Assembly: GCA_013146195.2 (NCBI GenBank)
Contig: CM028378.1
Span: forward strand, 85,556,295-85,620,294
Source of the DNA: Codonopsis lanceolata
Taxonomy: Eukaryota; Streptophyta; Magnoliopsida; Asterales; Campanulaceae
Reading direction: 5' to 3'
DNA length: 64,000 bases
This document shows, piece by piece, positions 22,589 to 33,632 of the stretch. Position numbers and translations under genes: made by a program. Within the stretch, counting starts at the first letter, position 1; each line of letters opens with the position of its first letter. The notes under the pieces were generated by a model. That model ran no database searches, had not been told where the DNA came from, and saw nothing but the letters and a program-made list of their open reading frames with translations.

Positions 22589-22841
22589 CTTCCTCCGTCC
22601 CTAAATTATCGTCCTCCTTTCCTTTTTCGTTCGTCCCAAAATAATTGTCCACTTTGAAACTTACCTTTTTAGAACATCACTTTTACCACTTTACCCTTAC
22701 TTTTTCACTCTACTTTAATTATGGGCCACATATACATGGACATTAAAAGAAACTACACATTAAACCAATATAAATAATCAAATCAATTACTTTTTCTTAA
22801 ACTGTGTTTCGGGTCAATCCAGACAATTATTTAAGGAGGAG
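22589..22841. mobile_element. Stowaway-type MITE, copy 2 (inverted to copy 1)
   Basis: Starts CTTCCTCCGTCCCTAAATTA after TA (22587-22588) and ends AAGGAGGAG before TA (22842-22843). Internally it is the reverse complement of copy 1: the CTTTACCCTTACTTTTTCACTC and ATATACATGGACATTAAA blocks match, including the order of all motifs. The two copies are 337 bases apart and could pair as a large hairpin. Confidence 0.88.
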
Positions 22842-24619
22842 TATTTTTTTTTTCCGAAAAGGATATGGGAGCAGTATGTTGGAAGTCAATTGAAGACCTA
22901 GCTGCCAAGTGCCAGCCTCTTAATTATTATGGCATTGAATGCCTACCTGCCTCATAATTATAATCGTACTTTTGCTTACTCAGATATAGTGATGCTGTAT
23001 TTTTTATTTTTATTTTTTTGATGTTATACTAAATATAAGGGGTTAAACTCTTATATGATTATAGTAATTTAATTTTTTCTATCCGTAATAATAATAAAAA
23101 TATTTTATCTCTATTAATATTTTTTAAATTAATATCACTTTCTAATTAATATAAAATACATTTATTTGATTAGTAATAATTATTGAAGTCTTTAATTAAA
23201 TTTTATAAAAAAAAATTAACATCATTTTCTAAACAATGTAAAATATTGTAACCAAATTAATCTTAAGTTTCTCTCATATCTTCAATTTTCCGATCAATAT
23301 TTTCATTCCCACAAAGTTAAACCATTTTCGCTTTCGGAGTGCGAGTGCTTGAACATTTGTTCATTTGGCAGCAATAGTACCAGAACCTTGAGATACTACT
23401 CGAGGGTTCTAACCACCAAACTAATTATTTTTAAGCCTGTTCCAAATTAGCGATCATTTTTTAAAATTTTTATTTTTAGGAAAATATTTTTACCGTTTTA
23501 TCTTAAAAGAAACCACATTATACTAATATTGATAATATAGTAATTACTTTTTTAAAATGATATATCGGATCAAATATAATGATTATTTAGAAACAGATAA
23601 GTTATATTGTTTCGTCACCTCCTGAGTTGATGCTCATCTTGATTAGATGTGGTAATTACAATGTTATACTTCATTCTCAACAAAATTATTGTTAGGTTTG
23701 ATTTGACACATAAATTAAGAAGAAAAAAAATTGAATTAATTATTAATATTGGTTTGATGTGTAATTTTTTTTAATTTTTTTTCTTTTAAAAGAGAATCGG
23801 TAGTGGTTCTCCACTACACCTTGGTGACTCAAACCCATGATATATATATTAGATATGAGCGAAACGTCTTACCACTAAACTGCACTTAATTGTTGTAATT
23901 TCCTTTACACACTATGCGTATGTGGTTCATAATTCAAATGGATAAAATAATAACGGTAAAGTGATAAAAATGTTGTCTTATTAGTTGGTTTTTCGTCTTC
24001 ACTTCATATCAATATTTTCAAACCAAAATAATTTATTACTCTATAAACTACGACATATAATTGTCTATGGTTAAATATATTTTTTTTCTTCTAAAAGAGA
24101 CATGTGTGCAATTATTGACTTTGAGACTTGTTAATTGTCATTGCATATGATACCCACAATGTAAATTGTCTTCTCTGAAACTTGAAAGACTATCTAACAT
24201 CGGATAAGTTAATGACAATCTTCGGATAAAAACATTTTTTTCCAACGTTGTTTCCTTTCAAAATATTTGTTTCAATAATGTGATCCCCAAGATTTATATA
24301 TGATGATTACTCTTGTTCCATTGCACAACCATGCAGCATGGTCAATGTTTTTTCAATAGCATTACTGGAACACTAATTTTAAGTGTCAATTCATAGCTTG
24401 ACAACCCTGAACACTTTATATTATTCAAAAACTCTGTATAATGAATACCTTGGAACAAACTTAATTTTTTTTTCCGTCCTTCAAATAGAATGTGAACTCA
24501 AATAAGTTCTTTCTTTTGAATGATTACTTGTTTAAATTATATTTGTATTTTATGAATAAATAAATTTATGAGAAAAAAATCAACTAAAATCAAAATAACG
24601 AAATTATTTTTACCGTTTA
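22842..24619. other. AT-rich intergenic DNA with eroded MITE relics
   Basis: No gene is supported. Parts of the Stowaway family recur at about 23430-23600 and, split by an inserted segment (about 23770-23895), at about 23690-24000, recognised by the AATATTGGTTTGATGTGTAAT and GGTAAAGTGATAAAA motifs. The remainder is A/T-rich. Confidence 0.5.
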
Positions 24620-25290
24620 CAAATATTTTTGTTTTGTAAATTATTTTGATTTTAATAACTTCCATTATATATTTTTTGTTTTATTGATTTCGTAACTATT
24701 ATTTTTGTTTTATTTTTAAGAATTAGTTTTACGGAAAAAAATTGTTCCGTAATTTTTTTTTATTATTTTACTAACCCCAGTTTAAATTTTTTTGTTTTAT
24801 TGACTCTGTAACTATTCTTTTTGTTCCATCAAATATTTTTATTTTACTAATGTATTTTTGTTTTACCTAACTATTTTTAAGAATTTGTTTTAAAATTTTG
24901 TTCCGTAAATTATTTTTATAATTTTACTAACCTCAGTTTAAATTATTATTGTTTTATTGTCTCCGTAACTATTATTTTTGTTCCATCAAATATTTTTATT
25001 TAACTAATGTATTTCTGTTTTACATAGCTATTTTTAAGAATATGTTTTAAAATTTTGTTACGTAAATTATTTTTATTCTTTTAGTAACCTTAGTTTAATT
25101 TTTTTTTGTTTTTATTGACTTTGTAACTATTATTTTTATTCCATCAAATATTTTTATTTTACTAACATATTTTTTTACATATATATTTTTAAAATTTTGT
25201 TTTATAACCTCGGCATTAAATTATTTTTTTTGTTGATTCTGTGACTTTTATTTTTTATAGTTGCATGTTCCATAAATTATTTTTATTTTA
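24620..25290. repeat. AT-rich tandem repeat, about 158-159 bp unit
   Basis: The series GTTTTATTGACTC(T/C)GTAACTATT... TTCCATCAAATATTTTTATTT... ACTAATGTATTTTTGTTTTAC... TTAAAATTTTGTTCCGTAAATTATT recurs about every 159 bases, for example at about 24800, 24959 and 25117. There are three to four imperfect copies; the edges fade into similar A/T-rich sequence. Confidence 0.7.
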
Positions 25291-25554
25291 CTAACTTCTT
25301 ATATTTGTGTTTTCTTGACTCCGAAATTATTATTTTTGTTTTAGTTACTATTTTTTATGTTTAAAGAGAGAAAAATATTTAAACATATTTAAAAGAAAAA
25401 AGATGGTGGTGATGAGAGAGAAAATATAGAGGAGACGGAAGAGAGAAAAATAAATACAACCAGAGAAGAGGAGATAGGAGAGAGAAAGAGTGAAATAATA
25501 ACTCAAAAGTTAATAATTCAAAAATGAGATTTGGAGGGAGAAATCCACCTTTGT

Positions 25555-25558
<4 letters not shown>

Positions 25559-25627
<69 letters not shown>
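25559..25627. repeat. (AT)n microsatellite
   Basis: About 34 uninterrupted AT dinucleotides. Translation gives an artificial Ile-Tyr repeat in the minus-strand frame 25825-25379. Confidence 0.95.
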
Positions 25628-25629
<2 letters not shown>

Positions 25630-25815
25630 AATAGTGTGGTTTTTTTAAAGCCCATGAATATGTTATGTAACTCAAAGTTAAAGTAAGAAAAAAAAAATAA
25701 GGGTAAAGTGATAAAAGTGATTTCATAAAAAAGAAATTTTCAAATAAAATAATTATTTTAAAATAGACAAAAAAAAAAGATATTAATTTTGAGATGGTGG
25801 GATAGTATTTATCAC
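25628..25815. repeat. Degenerate Stowaway-type half element
   Basis: Contains GCCCATGAATATGTTATGTAACTC-, AGGGTAAAGTGATAAAAGTGAT- and AATAATTATTTTAAAATAGAC-like blocks in the same order as Stowaway copy 1, ending GATGGTGGGATAGTA. The left half was probably lost at the (AT)n tract. Confidence 0.5.
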
Positions 25816-26390
25816 CAAAACGCACGGCACGGGTAGACTAGACTTACTAGTAGATTAAGAAAAGGAAAAGAACAAAAACCTTATTGAAATGGTTATCATA
25901 TGAAGCTAAATACATCAATGAAACTCAAAACTGTCACTCATGCTGAATGTTCACATTGAGAAATTTAGATGCGGGTATTTTTGTCTGTTTCAGAATAATT
26001 GTATTTTTTTTTAATTAGAATGTTGGAATCTATAAAATGTTCAATCAATAAGAGTATGTCACATGATAGAGCATCCATATTTTGGTGCAAAATGAGAGTG
26101 ACCCTAACATTACCCTTTTAATTATGACCATATCCTCAAAGGTATTAAAGAAAATCACGTACCACACCAATCTTTATAATACAATCAATTACTTTTACAT
26201 TTTGTTAGTTTTATGTTTGACTGAAATAAATCAAACGGGAAACGAGTCTATATAATTAGAAGTTTAGAACTATATAGTAGACTGAGACAGTGAGACTAAA
26301 AGACTGATTTAAGAGAACCATATATTATATTCGAACCAATTGATCAAAACCTGCTCATATAATTCATTGATTTGCGTAAATAAGATTTAT

Positions 26391-26776
26391 ATGGCTTCAT
26401 CATCATGTGAATGTGGATCTCAATCTGGAGCGCGATATCCATACCCGTCGACCCTCAATACAGCTACCTTTGTTTCGATGAAGCTATCTGGTGTCCATGA
26501 TTACCGTTTATGGGAAACACAAATGATGTGTCTTCTTGAGAGTCAAGAGCTTGTTGGTTTCATTGATGGCACTATCCTCCCACCCCCAGAAATGATGAAC
26601 GGGGAGGCCAATGAAGAATATCGACTCTGGAAAAGATCTGACAGGCTTGTCAAAAGTTGGATCTTGGGTTCACTCCAAGAACAGGTTCTTTCAACTGTGG
26701 TAGGCTTATCAACTGCCAGATGTGTTTGGACAAACTTACTTTCTACCTTCACTACTCCTACCAATGAGGGAGTTAG
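26391..26776 (+). CDS. Exon 1: Copia gag-like (UBN2-type) domain
   Basis: ATG 26391 begins MASSSCECGSQSG. Residues about 25-128 carry the gag-like pattern FVSMKLSGVHDYRLWETQM, LLESQELVGFIDGTILPPP, LWKRSDRLVKSWILGSL and VWTNLL. The donor is GAGTTAG-GTACAA at 26777. If unspliced, the frame would run to a stop at 26820. No LTR, primer site, protease or other retrotransposon part is adjacent, which argues against a fresh Copia insertion. In several plant genomes ankyrin/PGG genes carry such an N-terminal domain (from memory of the family), which supports reading it as the first exon of the downstream gene. Confidence 0.65.
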
Positions 26777-27169
26777 GTACAACTCTTTTCCTCCCTTCCT
26801 CCAAGAAAAACTCTACCTTTAGCTAATTGTCTGTTTATCCCTTTGCATGCACATACATGTTTGGAGTTTAACTAATGTCTGAATTGAATTAATTTTATGG
26901 AATTATTTGATAGCCTTTTCATATTGATACATGGATGTATGTGGTGTACTGAGTATGATTGATGAGACAAACTGTTCATTAATGCTGGCTAATATTTGTG
27001 TACACCAACATCATGACTTCCATTTTATTTGATTTTAATTATTTCCAGTTAAATTTATCTCACTATTATTCTTCAAAAATTAATCTAAATTTTCAAAAAT
27101 CAATTTTCTTTCAATTGATCTCATTATTATTAGTCTTCTTCTTATTATTATTACTATTTCCATTCCAAA

Positions 27170-27370
27170 AAAAAGTAAAAAATGTTATGACTCGACAGAC
27201 AGATTAAAAAATTTATTTGAATTTATTATAAATATTAGTATGTTATGTGCTACCTCCATTCCCAAAAAAGAGTCGAATCATCTATTTTAGGTCATTTTAG
27301 AGAAATTATCTACTTTTCAATCTCTTTTTTTATAACTATTTCTACCATCTTACTTTATTTGATTGTTGCA
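27170..27370. repeat. Stowaway-like relic in intron 1
   Basis: Contains CTACCTCCATTCCCAAAAAAG and GTCATTTTAGAGAAATTATCTAC..ACTATTTCTACCATCTTACTTT. The order resembles the first half of Stowaway-type elements, but only one terminus is recognisable. Confidence 0.35.
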
Positions 27371-27744
27371 AAAAAATGGAGAAATTGTTGGTCAATCCCC
27401 TTTGGAAAATTTCCAACCGCTGAAGTACCATGTTTTCTTTTAATCGGCAAAAGATATTTTCATAAAATTATTCCAATAATGCCCTCTCACCATCAACATC
27501 ACATCTTTCTTGTAGCCTTTCAAACGGCTTCATTAAGTAATTGTCATCAATTGTTTCTGCAAGTGCCTAAATCTTCAACATAATCTTCAAGACTCGATCA
27601 TCAGCTCACTTGTATCTAATTTGTTCGAAAATCACAATTATTAGGGCAACGAAACGAGGATTGACATAGAGGATAATGTATTGACGCAGGAGGAAGAAGA
27701 AGACAGAAGAAATGCAAATGAAACTAGTTTGAATCGTGATACAT

Positions 27745-27890
27745 TGATTTGGGTTCACGATGCATCGCTATGAAATAAAATTGACTAATTGGATTCGCGA
27801 TGCAAAAAAAATTAATGCAAAAATTGGGTTCGCGATGTAGAAAATCTCGATGCACAAGTTGGATTCGTGATGCTTAAATCGTGCATCTGT
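27745..27890. repeat. Irregular TTGGRTTCRYGATGY motif cluster
   Basis: Four copies of TTGG(G/A)TTC(A/G)(C/T)GATG with variable spacing, near 27747, 27788, 27823 and 27865, just before the LTR fragment. It looks like a short degenerate tandem repeat. Confidence 0.6.
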
Positions 27891-28027
27891 AGATACCCTA
27901 ATTTCGTGCCCCTGCGATATAATTGTCTTATAAAAATGTTAACATATATTTTATAAAATTATTGGACTTATAAATATGACTTTCCCTTAGTGTTTCAGTT
28001 AACTAGACTTAACGAGAGTTAAATCAA

Positions 28028-28057
28028 AACATAACATAACATAACATAACATAACAT
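28028..28057. repeat. (ACATA)n tandem repeat
   Basis: Six copies of ACATA within the LTR fragment U3. Confidence 0.9.
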
Positions 28058-28103
28058 GAAGGGCCCTGAGTGAAACTTCAAATTTGGCCTGGAAATACTT
28101 GAT

Positions 28104-28196
28104 GGAGCCGCTCCAATACCCTTGGAGCCGCACCCCACCATAAGGAGCTGCTCCAATACCCTTGGAGCCGCACCCCACCATAAGGAGCCGCTCCAT
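28104..28196. repeat. 40-bp tandem repeat in LTR U3
   Basis: Two full copies and part of a third (starts at 28104, 28144 and 28184) of a GGAGCCGCTCC...CCACCATAA unit. GGAGC(C/T)GCTCC is itself a near-palindrome. It lies upstream of the TATA at 28306 and may be a duplicated promoter element. Confidence 0.88.
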
Positions 28197-28808
28197 GCTC
28201 CCCTTTCTTCCAGGCAGCTGAAACGCTGCCGTTTCTTCAGCCGCCTCGTGCGTCGCCATGCACTGAAATGTAAAGATGTTGTCATTTAATCGACCGTTTT
28301 CCACCTATAAATAGAGGCCTCGGGCTCTCTCATTTCTCACCATCTAATATCCATCATTCACCCTTCGATCACCCATAAATTCATACGCCTTCCTGAAGCC
28401 TCCTCCGTTGAAGTAGAAGAAGAAGAAATTCTCCTCGCTTTGCACCCCGCAGCAAGCCCTTAGAAAATCCAGTCTTTGCCCCCGACAAGCCGATCATATA
28501 CTCATACTCATACTCATACCCATATTGAACCAGTCTCCCCTCCCCGGCGAGCCGATCACATTCCCATACTCATACTCATATCATCTTCCCTTTCTCGGAA
28601 TGATATAAAAAAATGACTTCCTTTCTCGAAAAGGACAGGAGAAGCACACATCAGAATCTTCGAGTGCCTAGTGGGCTAAAGCCTAGGCGTATATACCGGG
28701 TCAGACATTCACACTACAAGATATAAGTATTAATTTATTGTCTTTCCTGTTAATAAATAATGTAGAATATTATAATATGCATGATGTGTAAATACATAAT
28801 TATGCATC

Positions 28809-28813
<5 letters not shown>

Positions 28814-28849
<36 letters not shown>
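28814..28849. repeat. (TA)n microsatellite
   Basis: Eighteen TA dinucleotides inside the truncated LTR, at the position of the equivalent tract in the solo LTR. Confidence 0.95.
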
Positions 28850-28854
<5 letters not shown>

Positions 28855-29409
28855 CATTTTCTAGATTAAACATTATAAGCATGTTAATTTATTTAAACCC
28901 TAAAATGAGACCAAAATAGTGAGTTGGGTGCTTAACCCCTTCCCAATCCGTAACCTAGCCTCCAATCCTACATATTTTCTGAAATAATTGGTTTTTCTTT
29001 ATTTAACCTTAAAATAGAGGGCTATACTTTTAAGAAGATGATGAAAAAAAAAATAGAGAACATTGTTTATAAATCTATGTATTTTGTTAGAGAAAAAAAA
29101 ACAAAAATTTACGATTTACCACCTTGTTTTTTTGGAACGTTACAAGTAGACTTAAAGATGAACATACAAATATATAACATTTAAAAAATAAATAGAAAAT
29201 GTATTATTAATCCATTATCTTCAAATTAATAATATTTGCATTTTTTTCATGTAAATGAGATATCAATTTTGTTTTAAATTGGTATAAAAAAGATATATAT
29301 ATATATAATGAATTAAATTCTTTAATTATTAGATTATCAAACTCTGCTATGTATGGCAATATAAAAAACAATCATTAACAAACGTGCAACTTACGTACAA
29401 TTTACTTTC

Positions 29410-29590
29410 TTAAACCGAGTAAAAATTCTCTGTTTGAAGGTCAAACTTTTTTCAAAAAATGACATTTTTAATAGTTAATTGGTAATAAAATTACACTTTT
29501 ATGTCTTAATTTTTTAAAGTAGATTCTTTAAGTGAAATATATATATAAAAAAATGGAATAGTAGATTCTTTGATGGCAAGAGGAGTAGCT
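29410..29590. repeat. MITE-like relic, partner of 955-1115
   Basis: Second copy of the AT-rich element described at 955-1115, ending about 40 bases before the splice acceptor of exon 2. It contributes intron sequence close to the branch-point region. Confidence 0.4.
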
Positions 29591-29630
29591 AGAAGTATCA
29601 TATTTTGATATCTGTCTTGTAATCGTTTAG

Positions 29631-30136
29631 TGAAGAAGGCCAATCAGTTGGAGTTGCTCCAAAAGAGAATAATATTAGCTGGTACCTGCCATTGTACAAA
29701 GCCGCACTTGTGGGTGACTGGGTGACAGCTAAAACATTCTTGGATAGCAACAAGGACGCGGAAACAGCCTCTATCACAGAAAACCAAGAGACACTTCTCC
29801 ACGTAGCAGTTGCAACCGGAAAGGCTATTCATTTCGTCGAGAAGCTAGTGGACCGTTTACCAAAGGACGCATTGGCTATGAAAAGAAACTACGATGAAAC
29901 ACCTTTAAATGTTGCCGCAACCGTTGGAAACTGCAGGGCTGCAATGATCTTGGTTGAAAAAGACCCATCTTTGCTCTATATTAGTAATGCGGGAGGAGAA
30001 ACGCCACTTCTCACTGCTGCGATCAAGGGAAATTGGGATACATTTTCTTATTTACGAAGTGTCAGCAGTGATGACGATTTTGCAAGACAAACAGGCGTTG
30101 ATCTTTTGTCTTTCGTAATTGGTGGCGGAAATTTCA
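29631..30136 (+). CDS. Exon 2: ankyrin repeats
   Basis: The acceptor is CGTTTAG (29624-29630). The first base completes the codon started by exon 1. The frame reads WYLPLYKAALVGDWVTAK, the start of the ankyrin region in this family, then three ankyrin units: ETLLHVAVATGKAIHFVEKL, ETPLNVAATVGNCRAAMIL and GETPLLTAAIKGNWDTF. The donor CA-GTGAGT is at 30137. The exon is open throughout (168 codons). It precedes the damaged exon 3. Confidence 0.75.
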
Positions 30137-31477
30137 GTGAGTTGATCAGAAAATCTATAATTTTCCTGTTCATGATCAAATGAAGTTTAAGTTCTAGCTT
30201 ACTCTCCAAAAGCGTACATTACTAGCAATTCAGTTTAGTAGAAGCAAATTCATGCAAGTTTGACATGCAAGTTAATTTGATTCTTATTACACGTATATCG
30301 CATTGGATTTGATTAAACGCTATCCACATTTGGCAAACTGAACCAACCCAAGTGCATTCCTCCTTTGAGCGTGATAGTTGGAAAGAGTTCTTCCTTCCAA
30401 AGTGGACATCGCCTCAACTTCCTCGCAAAGCTTTATCTATTCCTCGTTAGTTTCTTCGAAAAATCACATTCGCACTGAACATTTGAGTTTTTGATAATTG
30501 CAGATACTACCAGTATTTTTAACTGGTGGAGTAGAATTAAGTGTGCCAGAAATTGAGTTGTCTTCTTCCTCATTTTTGTTTTTCTATTCTTGAAGGCATC
30601 CCTGCGAAGTTTGACAATATTATTGATGGGCCAAAAGGTGGTGACCTAGACATTGAAGACCCAACTACTAACTCTAAAGCGCTAATGCATAAGAGAGTGC
30701 CGGAGGTGTAATACATCATTTTTCATTTATCTAAACAGCTTTCTGTTGATTGTATATCGAGAAAGAATATCTTTCATAAATTAACTCCACTGGGAATATA
30801 TTTCTTTTGTACAGATTGCGCGAGATGGCATGTCATGCTTTGGGATGTCATAGGATTATTAGGTGAGTCACAAAAAAGATACTTTTGAGAAAAGAGAATT
30901 GCTTAAATTGATGAGAGTTATGTAATTTTAATTTGCAACCTACATGATTCTTTTTGTAGTGCCAGCAATCAAAAAGCTTGGTGAAAAGAAATTGGTTCAT
31001 CATCAAGTCGTGCAACCGTTAAATGCTTGTGCGAAGGTAGATCCTCAAATGATCAAAGAGCTTACGCTAGCATCTATGATGCAGTCATTAAGGCAGCAAG
31101 CTTGGGCATCGTTGAGGCTGTTGAAGGAATCGTGGATATACTTCCCCTTGCATTTTCATCACATAACGAAAGACACCATTATATACCTCAAATAGCGATT
31201 ACAAATCGTAGCGAAAAAGTATTTAACCTAGTATATCGATGAATGGATATCAAAATATATTACGTGATGTAGACAACTCGGGAATAACATCTTGCACTTA
31301 GCCGACGCTTGGCACCTTTACACAAACTCAACCTTGTTTCGTGCAAAGATTACAAATGCAAAGAGAGTTACAGTGGTTTAAGGTAATACTATTAGCTTAC
31401 TTACCAACCAGATACTTCAAATTTTCTCTATTTTACGACTATGAACTTAAGAGCTATGTATACATATTGTCCTATAG

Positions 31478-32098
31478 GAAGTGGAGAAGATAACTCCAAT
31501 AGGTATCAAGATGGTGAACTCTTCTGGAGAGACGCCTGCAATGGTATTCACAAGAGATCACAAAGAGTTGGTGATAGAAGGAGAAAAATGGATGAAAGAT
31601 ACGGCAAACTCGTGTACAATTGCAGCAGCACTCATCATCACAATGGTCTTTGCATCAGCAATTACTGTGCCAGGTGGAAACAATGGGGATACTGGCCTCC
31701 CTATTTTCAAACACGGACGACACTCTCCCACTTTCCTACTATTTGCTATCACAGATGCAATCTCTCTTTTCACTTCCACGACATCCTTGTTAATGTTCTT
31801 GTCCATCCTGACTGCTCGTTATGCAGAGCATGATTTTCTGCATGCCTTGCCAAAAAGGTTAGTTCTTGGTCTACTTACCCTATTCCTCTCGATTACAACG
31901 ATGGTCATAGCCTTCAGCACCGCAGTCTACCTAGTGTTTGGCGAGGAAAGGGGATGGGTAATCATTGCGTTGGGTGCACTGTCCTGTCTTCCCATCACTT
32001 CATTTGTGACGTTACAATTACCACTCCTTATAGATGTATTCTCTTCGACATTTGGCCGTGGAATTTTCGGGAAACAAAGTGATCGTCCATTCCATTAA
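31478..32098 (+). CDS. Last exon: PGG domain with four membrane segments
   Basis: The acceptor CCTATAG ends at 31477; the frame is open to TAA 32096-32098. It encodes EVEKITPIGIKMVNSSGETP, then the PGG signature: GEKWMKDTANSCTIAAAL, AITVPGGNNGDTGLPIF. Four hydrophobic segments follow the family pattern (start WMKD.., then TFLLFAITDAISLF, then LVLGLLTLFLSITTMVIAF, then IIALGALSCLPITSFVTL). The best-preserved part of the gene and clearly of protein-coding origin. Confidence 0.85.
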   Translation, partial: EVEKITPIGIKMVNSSGETPAMVFTRDHKELVIEGEKWMKDTANSCTIAAALIITMVFASAITVPGGNNGDTGLPIFKHGRHSPTFLLFAITDAISLFTSTTSLLMFLSILTARYAEHDFLHALPKRLVLGLLTLFLSITTMVIAFSTAVYLVFGEERGWVIIALGALSCLPITSFVTLQLPLLIDVFSSTFGRGIFGKQSDRPFH

Positions 32099-32303
32099 TG
32101 TATTAGAGCATGACTTTTGTATGATCCTATGAAGTGCTTTACAAAAAAAAAAAAAAAAGGCATATGAGCCAAAGAATCATATGCATTAGACTTCGTGTGG
32201 ATAAAAGTTGAAACAGGGAGATAGTAATATTTCCTTGCACCAAACTCACGATGAAATCTTAGAGTTGTATCAACTACTTTAATGAATCTGTTTGTTGATA
32301 TTT

Positions 32304-33213
32304 GGCAAAACACACCTTTGGGCCACTGTACTTTTTCAAAAATTGCAATTAGGCCACTAAGACGTCAAAATTTTCAGTGCGGCCACTGTACCAAACTTAT
32401 CTTATATGTTAACCCAATTTTTGGATGGACGTTAACTTAGGTTAAATACCAATTTTGCCCTCGTCCTCGTCCTTTCATCATCTTCTTCTCCGATTATTTT
32501 GGCATTTTGATTTCCAGATCTGAAAATTGCAGGAGAACACAAAATCTAATATCAAATCAAAACACGTATATAAATTTCACCTATCTAATTCCCAATTTAA
32601 TCACCATTGGTGATACAAATTCAGAAGGAAGGGCAGCTATGGTAGAAAAGAAAGCAATGTAGCATATCTAAATTTCCAGATCTGGTGTTCTTAGGCGTAA
32701 CCCAGATCTACTTTAAGAGTTTCCAGATCTGATTGTTTATGCATATTTTGAGTGATTTTCCATTGTATTGATCTACTTTCCATTGCAAGTCAAACTCCAG
32801 ATCATCGTCTTAGTCGTCGTCGTCGTCGTCATTGCCAATGTCGGTGCCCTAAGAAACCATAACCTGAGCTGACCTATGAGCAGCGGCTTTGACGAGAAGT
32901 TCTAAGTGTGCTTAATATTGCAAATGTTGGTGGTGGAGGAGGAAAGAGAGTGGTGTTAATGTGACAGAGACTTCATATCAGAGAGGAGAAACCGGCTCTG
33001 ACCCTAGAGTCGTTGTTCCACTGGTGAGCATAGACTGCATCAGTTCTGAGGTCAGGGCTTCACTAGAAACGAGTAGAGCTTCTCGTCAGATGACGATTGA
33101 TGATCTTCAATCTTCATGTCGCTAAAACGGATGAGTCTGAATACCAAGGCTAACGCTACGGAGACTACATTGAACGATTGAAAGAACGAACCTAGCTAGA
33201 AATCTGTTACCTG

Positions 33214-33259
<46 letters not shown>

Positions 33260-33632
33260 TGAAGGGAACACATAATGCCTAGATCTCCCTGGTCCATGCC
33301 TAGATATGGTGTTCTCCAATTTTCCAGATCTGGGTTACACTAGATTCAACAATCAAAATGTCAAAAGAAACACAATTGTCTAGCTCCCCCTCAACTCCAG
33401 TGATTTGTACATGATGCCTAGATTTTTTTTTAAATCTGAGATTTTTTTTCGGAGAAGATGAAGATGAGGGCTAATTAGGTATTTAACATAAGTTAACGTC
33501 CAAACTTAACGTTTATCCAAAAATTGGGTTAATATGTAAGATAAGTGCAGACCGAAAATTTTGACGCCTCGAAAATTTTGACGCCTAATTTTAATTTTTG
33601 AAAAGTACAAGTCTAAAAAGTCTGTTTTGCCT
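32304..33632. mobile_element. Non-autonomous Mutator-like element with perfect 9-bp target duplication
   Basis: 1,329 bp bounded by GGCAAAACA and its complement TGTTTTGCC, with TTGATATTT duplicated exactly at 32295-32303 and 33633-33641. The terminal inverted repeats are long (about 175 bp: 32304-32480 and 33455-33632). They share blocks such as CTTATCTTAYATRTTAACCCAATTTTTGGAT. A 9-bp duplication and long TIRs are diagnostic of MULEs. The interior (32480-33450) encodes no transposase; it has repeated CCAGATCTG motifs and an (AG)n tract at 33217-33250 and could contain captured host sequence, which I could not identify. Inserted about 200 bases downstream of the ankyrin/PGG stop. Confidence 0.9.
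33217..33250. repeat. (AG)n microsatellite
   Basis: Seventeen AG dinucleotides inside the MULE interior. Confidence 0.95.

Larger units (their letters stand above)
27898..29016 (+). mobile_element. 3'-truncated LTR of the TGTAGACACCCC family, in intron 1
   Basis: It starts TGTAGATACCCTAATTTCGTG, matching the solo LTR at 6139. TATAAATAG is at 28306. A (TA)n tract lies at 28814-28849, then the shared ..GAGTTGGGTGCTTAACCCC and TTGGTTTTTCTTTATTTAACC blocks. The final GGGGCACTCACA is missing, so it is truncated near 29016. It lies between exons 1 and 2 of the ankyrin/PGG pseudogene and has the same orientation as that gene. Confidence 0.7.
26391..32098 (+). pseudogene. Gag-ankyrin-PGG membrane protein gene, disrupted
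   Basis: Proposed exons: 26391-26776 (Copia gag-like), 29631-30136 (ankyrin), about 30294-30445, 30596-30705, 30815-30862, 30960-31382 and 31478-32098 (PGG). The family (ankyrin/PGG proteins, the ITN1/ACD6-like group) are plant membrane proteins linked to stress and defence responses. Exon 1 ends in phase 2 and exon 2 begins with the missing base, so the frame joins cleanly across a 2,854-bp intron. Damage starts in exon 3: ALDLIKRYPHLA is followed by TGA at 30339-30341 and lacks a proper AG acceptor. Exon 6 needs a frameshift near 31005 and meets TGA at 31240-31242 and a further shift near 31295. The last exon is intact. I judge it a pseudogene; a sequencing artefact or other splicing could rescue parts. 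Intron 1 holds an LTR fragment (27898-29016). Confidence 0.7.

Noticed and set aside
25379..25825. 148-residue minus-strand frame with an Ile-Tyr repeat
   Set aside because: It is a translation of the (AT)n tract and AT-rich flanks, with no recognisable domain.
26391..26822. Free Copia gag fragment from a recent insertion
   Set aside because: No LTR, primer site or downstream pol is nearby. The in-phase splice to the ankyrin exon is a better explanation, although not proven.
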